Shown here piece by piece: positions 53,649-62,082 of a stretch of 64,000 bases of DNA. How positions within the stretch are numbered: the first letter of the stretch is position 1; each line of letters begins with the position of its first letter. The notes below the pieces were generated by a model. That model worked only from the letters and a program-made list of their open reading frames with translations. It ran no database searches and was not told the origin of the DNA. The position numbers were made by a program, and so were the translations under genes. Location of the stretch: contig NZ_GL891979.1 in assembly GCF_000213555.1 (NCBI RefSeq), positions 933,026 through 997,025 of the forward strand. The letters run 5' to 3'. The stretch is from Dysgonomonas gadei ATCC BAA-286 (GTDB taxonomy: Bacteria > Bacteroidota > Bacteroidia > Bacteroidales > Dysgonomonadaceae).

Positions 53649-56600
53649 TCAATTTACTTTAAATACAATATTTTCGTTTTCCACCAGATAATCAATAAGT
53701 TCCTGTTTGACATTTATTTTAAAACTTCTTGAAAACAAATCTACTTTCATATTTCGTTCACCATCAACTACCTGAAAATATAACAATGAATTACCCGGAT
53801 TGTTTTTTGTTAAAGTAGACAATTCTTCCACCATCTGCGTATTCATATCATGCAGCGGTAAAGTAATCGTTAGCTTCTCTATCAGGCGGTCTTTTACATC
53901 CGGCAACAGTTGTATTGAAAATATTTTAAACTCAAACTGGGTCTGGTCAAATTTCCGTGGTTGTACACGTCCTTTTATATATACATATAATCCCGGGCGC
54001 CCGTATTTTCCAAAGTTGATATAATCGTCGCCAAACAAAGGCAGTTCACCGCTTCCCGTGAAATCCTCGATGCGAATAATCATAAACGGCTTTCCGTTCT
54101 TGGTAATCCCTTCCCTCACAGCCGACACCAGTCCCCCCAGAGTCACTTCTTTATTTTTCAATGCATCCTTATCTTCAATTTCCGACATACCCACATTACA
54201 TACATAGCTAAGCACTATCTTATAATCATCGAGCGGATGCGCCGAAAGGTAAATCCCTATCAATTCGCGTTCTTTATTCAGGCGCTCCAGATCTGACCAT
54301 TTCTCTACTTTAGGTATTTCAGGATGTGCTATATCAAATGATGTATCTCCTCCAAATAGTGAATTGGCCGCTGTATTCTTATCCAGCTGGTATTTATTCC
54401 CATAACGGATAAGCATATCTATAAACTGCTCACCTTTACCATTAACTCCGAAAAACTGCTCGCGGCTTACTTCCTGAAAATTATCGAAAGCGCCTGCTAA
54501 AGCCAGGGATTCTATATTCTTACGGTTACAAGAACTTAGGTTCACACGCTCTACGAAATCGAATATATCTTTAAATGGGCCGTTCTTTTCACGTTCTTCT
54601 ATAATATTCATTACAGCGCCCTCTCCTACTCCCTTTACGGCAGCTAGTCCAAAACGTATATCACCTTCCTTGTTTACCGAGAACTTCAGGAAGGATTCAT
54701 TCACATCCGGTCCAAGTACATTCATACTCATGGCCTTACACTCATCCATGAACTTCGTGATTTCAGTGATATTGGACAAGTTTCGCGAAAGTACCGCCGC
54801 CATATATTCCGACGGATAGTTGGCTTTCAGCCACGCTGTTTGGTAAGCGACCCACGAGTAACAGGTTGCATGGGACTTATTGAACGCATATGACGCGAAT
54901 TTTTCCCAGTCAGCCCATATTTTATCCAGTGTTTTCTTATCGTGTCCGTTTTTAGTACCACCGGCAATAAACTTTTCTTTCAGGGCGTTCATCTTATCTA
55001 TGAGTTTCTTACCCATTGCCTTACGCAACTCGTCGGACTGGCCACGCGTAAAGTCGGCCAACAAACGCGACAAGAGCATGACCTGCTCCTGATATACGGT
55101 GATACCATAAGTATCGTTCAGATAACGCTCCATAATCGGGATATCGTAGGATATCTCTTCCCGCCCGTGTTTACGTGCAATAAATGAAGGGATATAGTCC
55201 ATCGGGCCGGGACGATACAACGCATTCATCGCTATCAGGTCTTCAAATTTACTCGGTTGCAGCTCTTTCAGGTATTTCTGCATACCGGCAGACTCAAACT
55301 GGAATGTCCCTGTTGTCTTTCCCAGACTGTACAACTCGTACGTTTTAGGATCTTCAAGCGATATGGTATCTATATTGATAGTCTCACCAGTAGTATGTTT
55401 TATATTATCAATGGCCTCCTTGATGATAGAGAGTGTTTTTAGTCCCAGGAAGTCCATCTTGATAAGTCCTGTTTCCTCAATCACCGTACCTTCATACTGG
55501 GTAACGAGGATATTTTCGCCTGTTTCCTTATCTTCTGCCGTACTCACCGGAACAATATCGGATATATCCTGCTGTCCGATGATGATACCGCAGGCATGCA
55601 CTCCGGTATTACGCACATTACCTTCGAGCATCTGGGCGTATTTGAGCGTATCGCGCATCACGGGGTCATGGCTGTTCGCCGCCTCTTTCAGTTCAGGAAC
55701 ATATTCTATCGCATCGCGCAACGTCACCTTTTTCTTATCGGGGATACGGTCGGGAACAAACTTTGCCAGCCTGTTCGACTCCGACAAAGGTAACTTCTGC
55801 ACACGGGCGACGTCTTTTATCGCCGACTTGGTAGCCATAGTACCATAGGTAATAATATGTGCCACACGCTCCTGCCCGTATTTTTCCGTTACCCATTTCA
55901 AGACCTTTCCACGTCCGTCATCATCGAAGTCGATATCAATATCAGGCATGGATATACGGTCGGGGTTAAGAAAACGCTCAAACAGTAAATCGTATTTTAT
56001 CGGGTCTATATCTGTTATTCCCAGACAATAAGCCACCGCCGAACCGGCAGCAGAGCCACGTCCGGGGCCTACAGCCACACCCATCTCACGCGCAGCGGCA
56101 ATAAAATCCTGTACAATAAGGAAATAACCGGGAAATCCCATCGTTTTCATTACATCCAGTTCAAAGTCAAGCCGTTCTACGGTTTCGGCATTCCTGTCTT
56201 TACCGTATCGTTTGTCAGCCCCTATCATCGTCAGGTGTTTCAGATAGTCCGATTCCAGCTTGATACGAATTACCTTATCGTATCCTCCGAGACGCCTATA
56301 TGCCTTCTCTCCGAATTCGAGCATAAGATCTTCCTCACTGTACATTATCTTATATCCTTCTTCCGTTCCGAAGGATGCATCGATAGTAAAGAATGGCATC
56401 AAAGCATCGGAATCAATGGAGTAGAATTGTACCTTGTCGGCGATCTCCAATGTATTTTCCAGTACTTCGGGATGGTCGGAGAATAGCTGGTTCATTTCCG
56501 CCGTTGTCTTCAACCATTCCTGCTTGGTATAACGCATCCGCTTAGGATCGTCGAAATCCTTACCTGTACTCAGACAAATAAGGCGGTCGTGCGCGTCGGC

Positions 56601-57398
56601 ATCCTCTTCCTCCACAAAGTGAACATCGTTGGTGGCAATCACTTTTACACCGAATTTCTCACCCAGTTTCAGCAGTTCAGTATTAACCTTTTGCTGCAAA
56701 GGATAGGCCTCGATATTGGCGTCAGGACGGTTGGTCTTATGACGCTGTAGTTCGAGATAAAAATCTGCACCAAAAAGATTCTTAAACCATTGCAAGGCTT
56801 TTTCTGTTTCCTCCACGTCACCTGCTTGTATCTTTTTGGGTATCTCACCTCCCAAACAAGCAGTAGAGACAATCAGTCCTTCATGATATTTTTCGAGTAG
56901 TTCCTTGTCTATACGTGGACGCATGTAATAGCCTTCTGTCCAGCTATGAGACACCATCTTGATAAGATTTTTATATCCCTTCAGATTTTTTGCCAGTACC
57001 ACAAGATGCCAGCCGCTCATATCGGGCTTGCCTTCTTTCAGCGTCCTATGACGGCGGGCAACATAACATTCGCAACCAATAATTGGTTTAAACTTTTTTG
57101 CTTCCTCCTGTTGAATCTTTATTTTTAGTTCACCTATTTGTTCCCCGTTACCCCCTTCCGGGTCTTTTTCCAGGTCTTTTATCTGAGTTTTCAGTTCCTT
57201 GATGGCACTGTCGTATTTACCGTTCTTCTTTTTTACATAATTAAAAAATTCTTTTACCCCAAACATGGCTCCATGGTCGGTAAGGGCTATCGCCTTCATT
57301 CCGTCGGCAATAGCTTTATCTACAAGATTGGGTATGCTGGCCTGCCCATCCAACATGGAATATTGGGAATGGACATGTAAGTGTACAAAATTATTCAT
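53649..57398 (-). CDS. dnaE: DNA polymerase III alpha subunit
   Basis: DnaE is the replicative polymerase catalytic subunit. The 1249-residue protein begins with a PHP domain (FVHLHVHSQYSMLDGQ, and ALTDHGAMFG), followed by the polymerase core with the three-aspartate motif PDIDIDFDDDGR near 510-521, helix-hairpin-helix segments and a C-terminal OB-fold region. The closing SxxFLxxG-type motifs and the tau-binding tail are of normal length for Bacteroidetes DnaE. It is not the PolC type, because the exonuclease insertion is missing. Confidence 0.97.
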   Translation of the reverse strand: MNNFVHLHVHSQYSMLDGQASIPNLVDKAIADGMKAIALTDHGAMFGVKEFFNYVKKKNGKYDSAIKELKTQIKDLEKDPEGGNGEQIGELKIKIQQEEAKKFKPIIGCECYVARRHRTLKEGKPDMSGWHLVVLAKNLKGYKNLIKMVSHSWTEGYYMRPRIDKELLEKYHEGLIVSTACLGGEIPKKIQAGDVEETEKALQWFKNLFGADFYLELQRHKTNRPDANIEAYPLQQKVNTELLKLGEKFGVKVIATNDVHFVEEEDADAHDRLICLSTGKDFDDPKRMRYTKQEWLKTTAEMNQLFSDHPEVLENTLEIADKVQFYSIDSDALMPFFTIDASFGTEEGYKIMYSEEDLMLEFGEKAYRRLGGYDKVIRIKLESDYLKHLTMIGADKRYGKDRNAETVERLDFELDVMKTMGFPGYFLIVQDFIAAAREMGVAVGPGRGSAAGSAVAYCLGITDIDPIKYDLLFERFLNPDRISMPDIDIDFDDDGRGKVLKWVTEKYGQERVAHIITYGTMATKSAIKDVARVQKLPLSESNRLAKFVPDRIPDKKKVTLRDAIEYVPELKEAANSHDPVMRDTLKYAQMLEGNVRNTGVHACGIIIGQQDISDIVPVSTAEDKETGENILVTQYEGTVIEETGLIKMDFLGLKTLSIIKEAIDNIKHTTGETINIDTISLEDPKTYELYSLGKTTGTFQFESAGMQKYLKELQPSKFEDLIAMNALYRPGPMDYIPSFIARKHGREEISYDIPIMERYLNDTYGITVYQEQVMLLSRLLADFTRGQSDELRKAMGKKLIDKMNALKEKFIAGGTKNGHDKKTLDKIWADWEKFASYAFNKSHATCYSWVAYQTAWLKANYPSEYMAAVLSRNLSNITEITKFMDECKAMSMNVLGPDVNESFLKFSVNKEGDIRFGLAAVKGVGEGAVMNIIEEREKNGPFKDIFDFVERVNLSSCNRKNIESLALAGAFDNFQEVSREQFFGVNGKGEQFIDMLIRYGNKYQLDKNTAANSLFGGDTSFDIAHPEIPKVEKWSDLERLNKERELIGIYLSAHPLDDYKIVLSYVCNVGMSEIEDKDALKNKEVTLGGLVSAVREGITKNGKPFMIIRIEDFTGSGELPLFGDDYINFGKYGRPGLYVYIKGRVQPRKFDQTQFEFKIFSIQLLPDVKDRLIEKLTITLPLHDMNTQMVEELSTLTKNNPGNSLLYFQVVDGERNMKVDLFSRSFKINVKQELIDYLVENENIVFKVN

Positions 57399-57522
57399 AT
57401 ATCTTCTGCTTTTTCACAATCTGTAAAGTTACAATAAATAGGAGCTCTTCTCAAGGAAAACGGTCGGCAGTTTTCAACAAGTAAGGATTTTTAAAGATTA
57501 GAATAATTTATGATTATAAGGA

Positions 57523-57732
57523 CCAGGGTTAACGCAAGAAAACTGGTAACGTTTCAATTAACAGTATTCTCACACAGAGACGTTAAGGTGCAAAGTATAA
57601 ACCGTTACTATATTCATATTTATTAACTAAGTTTAGTTAAAACCTGACACATCTGACAGTTTTTTCATTGTTTTCCTCTTGTCATTTTTGCATCCCTTAG
57701 CAATACATAGTTAAAAGGTAACAAAGGTAACA
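57523..57732 (-). repeat. Dispersed intergenic repeat of about 210 bp, copy B
   Basis: The reverse complement aligns collinearly with 49392-49615 through several shared blocks of 12-20 bases. The copies are in inverted orientation and bracket the segment from the HD gene to dnaE. Confidence 0.7.
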
Positions 57733-57744
57733 GTTTTGTGGTTT

Positions 57745-57834
57745 TTGTAGGGATGAATTGAAAATCGGCGGAGCCAAATATCTTCCGCCCGAAATAAAAA
57801 ATGTCTGCGGGCGGAAAGTATTCCGCCCCTACAA
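57745..57834. repeat. GTAGGGGCG palindromic element, copy 3
   Basis: The left arm has TTGTAGGG and TTCCGCCCG; the right arm has CGGGCGGAA and CCCCTACAA. The plan is the same as at 26480-26569. GGTAACA repeats flank it on both sides, as with the 26.4-26.7 kb copy. Confidence 0.65.
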
Positions 57835-58065
57835 CTTTCCCAAAAGGTAACAAATGTAACACTTTTTTATACCTATTACTTTTTACCCTCTCTGTAGCCT
57901 CCCCTTGGGGAGAAACAACATTCGACGGAACGAAGTGTAGTCAATGGAGGGGCCGATCAACACGTCAAAGAACCATAAGCTAACAACTAAGGGCTATCGG
58001 CTCTAATTACATAGATAAACTTTCTATAAAAAATCAAGAGCCTTTTGCCCTAATAAGCTACAAAC

Positions 58066-58827
58066 TTACAGTATCTCGAAACGGGCTTTGATCTTGTATG
58101 CCAGTTTGATTTTTTGCATTTGGGCAGTATCGGTATCGTAATCGCCATATTCACCATTCATTAGAGCATTTCGCTGTAGGGAATATTCGTTGAATTGCAG
58201 ATTTTGCAGCTGCATTACATTTTGTGGTTGCATTGCATTTTGTTCTTCCATTTCTAAAACATATAGCGGACGTCCGACCTTACTGCCTATACTTTCTAAC
58301 AGGTATTCCGCTTTGGCTTTAGCAGACTTTATCGCGCGGATTTTCACCTGTTTGCGATATTCGGTAATATCTTTATTTTTAAATTCTGCAATATTTACTT
58401 TTATAAAGCCTTCTTTGGGCCCCGGTATGAGATTTAGTAATCTGTCCAGCTGACCGGTAGTGGTAAGTATGATTTCATATTTCTTTTCTACCCGCGCTTC
58501 GTCCATATGCTTCTGCGTTTGCCAGTAATATACCCAATAATTATTAGTGGCTGCATCTTTCAATATTATCTGATTATCCTTAACGCCTACTTCCGAAAGG
58601 ATAGATCTCAATTTATGATCTGCCTCATCGAGAGAAATATTATCACGTACTTTTTTAGCCCCTACATAGTTACCGATTATTACCGACAATCTGATTTCGT
58701 CGGGCTCAACTTCCATTTCGGCGCTTCCAATAACTTCTATAAAGGGAACTTTCGGTTCTTCGCTTGTTTGGGAATAAGCCATAAAGGATGCGCATAACAA
58801 TGCCGTCAACATCATAATCTTTTTCAT
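58066..58827 (-). CDS. SIMPL-domain (DUF541) exported protein
   Basis: The 253-residue protein has a signal peptide (ending near residue 19, FMAYS) and a SIMPL domain, with the segment IEVIGSAEMEVEPDEIRLSV that opens such proteins and a later ATTTGQLDRLLNLI-type region. SIMPL proteins form oligomeric periplasmic or outer-membrane assemblies; their biochemical role is unclear, with links to stress responses. A methionine/glutamine-rich stretch near residues 205-222 (MQPQNVMQLQNLQ) is unusual. A TAnnTTTG box lies at 58857-58864. Confidence 0.85.
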   Translation of the reverse strand: MKKIMMLTALLCASFMAYSQTSEEPKVPFIEVIGSAEMEVEPDEIRLSVIIGNYVGAKKVRDNISLDEADHKLRSILSEVGVKDNQIILKDAATNNYWVYYWQTQKHMDEARVEKKYEIILTTTGQLDRLLNLIPGPKEGFIKVNIAEFKNKDITEYRKQVKIRAIKSAKAKAEYLLESIGSKVGRPLYVLEMEEQNAMQPQNVMQLQNLQFNEYSLQRNALMNGEYGDYDTDTAQMQKIKLAYKIKARFEIL

Positions 58828-58856
58828 AATTTTCTTTTTTTTAATTTTACATGAAT

Positions 58857-58864
58857 CAAAAGTA
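58857..58864 (-). promoter_or_regulatory. Bacteroidetes -7 box for the SIMPL gene
   Basis: The minus strand reads TACTTTTG, an exact TAnnTTTG match 29 bases before the start codon. Confidence 0.5.
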
Positions 58865-59092
58865 TATAGAAAGCCGATACCGGATGGCCATAAATGGGTG
58901 AACTCCTTTTTTCAGTTGGTAAACAACAGTAAAAGAATGGGTATAGATGTTCTCCTGACGCAGATTGATGAGCCGGAGTATGTAAACATTTTCTAATTCT
59001 TCATTTTTTTCCATTTTTCTCTAGGGTTTTTCTTACCCAACCAATCATATAAGTAGAAACCGGTTATTATTCATCATTTAATCAATACTGTT

Positions 59093-60355
59093 ATGAAAGC
59101 AATATACTTAAAAACCGCACAACTGATCCTTGCTGTTCTCATATCCGTTGCGTGTATTCCATTACAGGCACAGAATATGTCGGCAAACTATATTACTATA
59201 AGTGGTGTAGTGAAGGATAAGAACTCGAACAAAAAACTTGAATACGTCAGTATTTCCGTTCCGGGAACCAATATCGGTACTATAACCAATACAGATGGTG
59301 TATTCTCTATCAAACTCAACAATGCGCTGGAAGCTAAAACACTGGAAATATCACACATTGGATACCGTAACATGAAGTTCCCTATCAACCGGGAAGATAT
59401 AGGACACGAAGTAACTATATACCTCATCCCTAACGTAAACCTGCTGAAAGACGTTATAGTACAGCCTGTGGACGCCCAAAAGCTGGTAGAAGAAGCCATA
59501 CATAAAATCGGGGACAACAACAGTGCAGAAGTAAATATGCTTACAGGATTCTATCGCGAAACGATAAGGAAGAGACGCAACTATATAAATATATCGGAAG
59601 CCATACTCGATATATACAAGACACCTTATACGCAAGATATTGCAGGCGATAGAGTGCAGGTCTACAAAGGACGAAAACTGATAAGTCCGAAACCAAACGA
59701 TACACTGATCGTAAAGTTTCAGGGAGGGCCAAATCTCTCTACATTTATGGACGTGGTAAAAAATCCGGAACTGTTTCTGGACATAAATACGCTGGGCATG
59801 TACAGATACAATATGGAAGAATCGGTTATGATAGACGAACGCCCTCATTATGTGGTTAGTTTCAGCCCACAAGTCGTACTTCCATACGCACTGCATTACG
59901 GTAAACTGTATATAGACAAGCAAAGCCTGACTTTCTCCCGTGCCGAATTCAGCCTCAGCATGGACGACAGGAATAAGGCCACACAGGCAATATTGAGAAA
60001 GAAGCCTTTCAAGATGCATTTCAAACCCGAAGAAGTATCGTTTCTGGTGACTTACAAGCAACAAGACGGCAAAAGCTACCTGAACTATGTATGGAGCGAA
60101 GTGAAGTTTAAATGTGACCTGAAACGCCGCCTGTTCTCTACCGGCTATACCATTGTATCCGAAATGGTGGTAACCGACCGCAAAAGCGGGAAGATAAACA
60201 AAATCCCGTTTAAACAATCATTCGGACAAAATCAGGTGTTATCGGATAAGGTTCAGAATTTCTACGATCCTAATTTCTGGGAAGATTATAATATTATAGA
60301 GCCTACCGAATCATTGGAAAACGCAGTATCGAAGTTGAGAAAACAACAGAATTAA
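59093..60355 (+). CDS. CarboxypepD_reg-domain exported protein (paralogue A)
   Basis: This 420-residue protein has a signal peptide (ending near residue 27, LQAQN), a CarboxypepD_reg beta-sandwich (about 32-115, ITISGVVKDKNSNKKLEYVS...ISHIGYRNM) and a C-terminal region of about 300 residues that starts TGFYRETIRKRRNYINISEAILDIYKT. The same C-terminal region occurs in the protein at 62083, with matching LSDK/LSDT and NFW motifs near the end, so the two are paralogues. There is no TonB plug or barrel. Function is unknown; a periplasmic or outer-membrane-associated role is likely. It precedes an ECF sigma/FecR operon. Confidence 0.8.
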   Translation: MKAIYLKTAQLILAVLISVACIPLQAQNMSANYITISGVVKDKNSNKKLEYVSISVPGTNIGTITNTDGVFSIKLNNALEAKTLEISHIGYRNMKFPINREDIGHEVTIYLIPNVNLLKDVIVQPVDAQKLVEEAIHKIGDNNSAEVNMLTGFYRETIRKRRNYINISEAILDIYKTPYTQDIAGDRVQVYKGRKLISPKPNDTLIVKFQGGPNLSTFMDVVKNPELFLDINTLGMYRYNMEESVMIDERPHYVVSFSPQVVLPYALHYGKLYIDKQSLTFSRAEFSLSMDDRNKATQAILRKKPFKMHFKPEEVSFLVTYKQQDGKSYLNYVWSEVKFKCDLKRRLFSTGYTIVSEMVVTDRKSGKINKIPFKQSFGQNQVLSDKVQNFYDPNFWEDYNIIEPTESLENAVSKLRKQQN

Positions 60356-60356
60356 A

Positions 60357-60485
60357 AAATAATTGAGAATGAATAATTAAGAGTTAATAATGTCGCAAGC
60401 GACTTGTAATCCATAGCTTATCTATTTATTACACTTCTCATTCTTAATTGTTAATTATTCATTCTTAATTATTCATTCTTAATTT
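60357..60485. repeat. Low-complexity repeat before the ECF sigma gene
   Basis: Three near-tandem copies of TTAATTATTCATTC and their partly inverted partner AATTGAGAATGAATAATT flank the palindrome GTCGCAAGCGAC. Similar pieces occur at 26245 and 49370. Confidence 0.5.
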
Positions 60486-60491
60486 TCCGCT

Positions 60492-60499
60492 TAACTTTG
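60492..60499 (+). promoter_or_regulatory. Bacteroidetes -7 box for the ECF sigma gene
   Basis: TAACTTTG is an exact TAnnTTTG match 25 bases before the start codon, so the operon can be transcribed by the housekeeping sigma factor. Confidence 0.5.
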
Positions 60500-60524
60500 A
60501 AATACTGAACTGAATAAAATAATT

Positions 60525-61076
60525 ATGCTTAACGACTTATTCGTACTGAAAAAGATAAAAGAGGGGGATATAAAGGCTTTCGAAGGAGTCTTCCGCCAAT
60601 ACTATGCCCCTCTTTGCCTGTACGGATTGAGCATAACCGGCCGCAAAGATGTAGCAGAAGAAATCGTGCAGGAACTATTCTACGTATGGTGGAAAGACAG
60701 GGAGAATATCCAAATCCTGCGCTCTGTAAAGAATTATCTCTATGGAGCAGTGCGTAACCAGTCGCTGCAATACCTTGAACACATCGCCGTGCAGGAACGG
60801 CACAGGGAAAGAGTATTATCGATAGAAAAAGACGAACAGGACGCGACACCTCATCAGCAACTCGAATATAAAGAACTCGAAGAAGTGATAAACCGCACCC
60901 TGAAGCAATTGCCGGACCGCAGACTGAAAATATTCAGGATGCACCGCATGGAGGGCAAAAAATATAAAGAAATAGCCGAAATCCTTTCCGTATCGGTGAA
61001 AACAATAGAGGCAGAGATGACAAAAGTATATCAGCTGCTGCGACAAGAAATAGAAAAATATACACATATAATATGA
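60525..61076 (+). CDS. ECF RNA polymerase sigma factor
   Basis: ECF sigma factors redirect RNA polymerase to a few promoters upon release from an anti-sigma protein. The 183-residue protein has region 2 (about 14-80, AFEGVFRQYYAPLCLYGL, and IVQELFYVWW for -10 recognition) and region 4 (about 120-175, LKQLPDRRLKIFRMHRMEGKKYKEIAEILSVS, with the helix-turn-helix). The spacing matches the Bacteroidetes FecI-like group. It overlaps the FecR gene by ATGA, so the pair is coupled. Targets may include the downstream STN protein gene, but no target motif is identified. Confidence 0.94.
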   Translation: MLNDLFVLKKIKEGDIKAFEGVFRQYYAPLCLYGLSITGRKDVAEEIVQELFYVWWKDRENIQILRSVKNYLYGAVRNQSLQYLEHIAVQERHRERVLSIEKDEQDATPHQQLEYKELEEVINRTLKQLPDRRLKIFRMHRMEGKKYKEIAEILSVSVKTIEAEMTKVYQLLRQEIEKYTHII

Positions 61077-61933
61077 CTTTAAAAGTAAAAAACGATAGAG
61101 TGACCGACGATGGATGGAACGCATTGTATAAGCGTTTCAAAGAAGACGGATTACTACCTGCAGCGGACAACAAGCCAAAGCGGGGCATATTGAATTCTAC
61201 AGGAATGAAATGGGTTGCAGTTGCTGCCGTGGCATGCATCTGTATCATTTCCGCGCTGGTTATCCACAATATGAATACAGGCAGTCAGGAAATGTATACA
61301 CTGCACAACGAAGAAAATGCTCCTACCCTGGTCACTACACTCGAAGACGGATCTGTCGTTTACCTCAACCAACAGACATCTATCGAATATCCGGTTCATT
61401 TCGAAAAAGACCGTAGAAGGGTGTCGATGCAGGGAGACGCGTTCTTCGAAATCAGTAAGAACCGCGAACGCCCGTTCTTCATCGAAACCGAAAACGCACG
61501 GATAGAAGTATTGGGTACTGCATTCAATGTAGTAAGTAAAGACAAAGATTCATTCTCTCTATCGGTAAAACACGGGGAAGTAAAAGTGACTTTGAAGCAA
61601 AGTGGGCAAAGCACTCATGTAAAAGCGGGCGAAACAGTATTATTGGATTCTGACAACTTGCAAAAAACAATATCCTCCGACAAAGGGAAATTTGACGGTT
61701 ATCTCAAACAGATCCACTTCAAGGACGAACGGCTGACAGATGTGATCCGTATCATAAATATGAATTCGGAGTCAACCAAATTAAGTGTTTCTCCTCATCT
61801 CGGAGACAGATTGCTCACCGTGACATTCTCGGACAATACGCCGGCTACAATGGCCGAACTGATATGTCTGGCTTTGAACCTGAAGTATACACAATCGGAT
61901 AATGTAATTACTATAGAAGATATTAAAAATTAG
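61073..61933 (+). CDS. FecR-family anti-sigma factor
   Basis: FecR proteins hold the ECF sigma factor and relay a periplasmic signal. The 286-residue protein has a short cytoplasmic segment, one membrane helix (about 46-67, WVAVAAVACICIISALVI), a FecR periplasmic domain (about 85-180, VTTLEDGSVVYLNQQTSIEYP...GDAFFEI) and a C-terminal DUF4974 domain (about 215-285), the segment that contacts STN domains of partner receptors. It overlaps the sigma gene and is followed 149 bases later by an STN-domain protein, which fits the usual gene order. Confidence 0.93.
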   Translation: MTLKVKNDRVTDDGWNALYKRFKEDGLLPAADNKPKRGILNSTGMKWVAVAAVACICIISALVIHNMNTGSQEMYTLHNEENAPTLVTTLEDGSVVYLNQQTSIEYPVHFEKDRRRVSMQGDAFFEISKNRERPFFIETENARIEVLGTAFNVVSKDKDSFSLSVKHGEVKVTLKQSGQSTHVKAGETVLLDSDNLQKTISSDKGKFDGYLKQIHFKDERLTDVIRIINMNSESTKLSVSPHLGDRLLTVTFSDNTPATMAELICLALNLKYTQSDNVITIEDIKN

Positions 61934-62082
61934 GAATTGCGCAAGAAGCGGGATGTAGCATACTTCTAGCATGAGAATAACGAAGAAGGGCCAGCTCCCA
62001 ATAATTATAAATAGTATTTCGTATTTCTGGCAATATATAAAATATTGACGTTTCGAAATATAATTAATCTGATACCAAGCAT

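Larger units (their letters stand above)
57399..58065. other. Intergenic region between dnaE and the SIMPL gene, repeats only
   Basis: This gap of 667 bases holds copy B of the dispersed repeat (57523-57732), two GGTAACA-type direct repeats (57717-57732, 57846-57861) on both sides of a GTAGGGGCG palindrome (57745-57834), and a CTCCCC/GGGGAG hairpin (57899-57912). No gene is visible. Confidence 0.65.

Noticed and set aside
55363..55848. 161-residue + strand frame
   Set aside because: It is antisense to the polymerase core of dnaE; its Ser/Ile-rich composition is that of an antisense shadow.
57620..57870. Possible CRISPR-like spacing of GGTAACA repeats
   Set aside because: The repeats are short, unevenly spaced and not separated by spacers of constant length, and no cas genes are present.
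59351..60217. 288-residue frame on the minus strand
   Set aside because: It is entirely antisense to the CarboxypepD_reg gene at 59093, with no recognisable domain and Tyr/Cys/His-rich composition typical of shadow frames.
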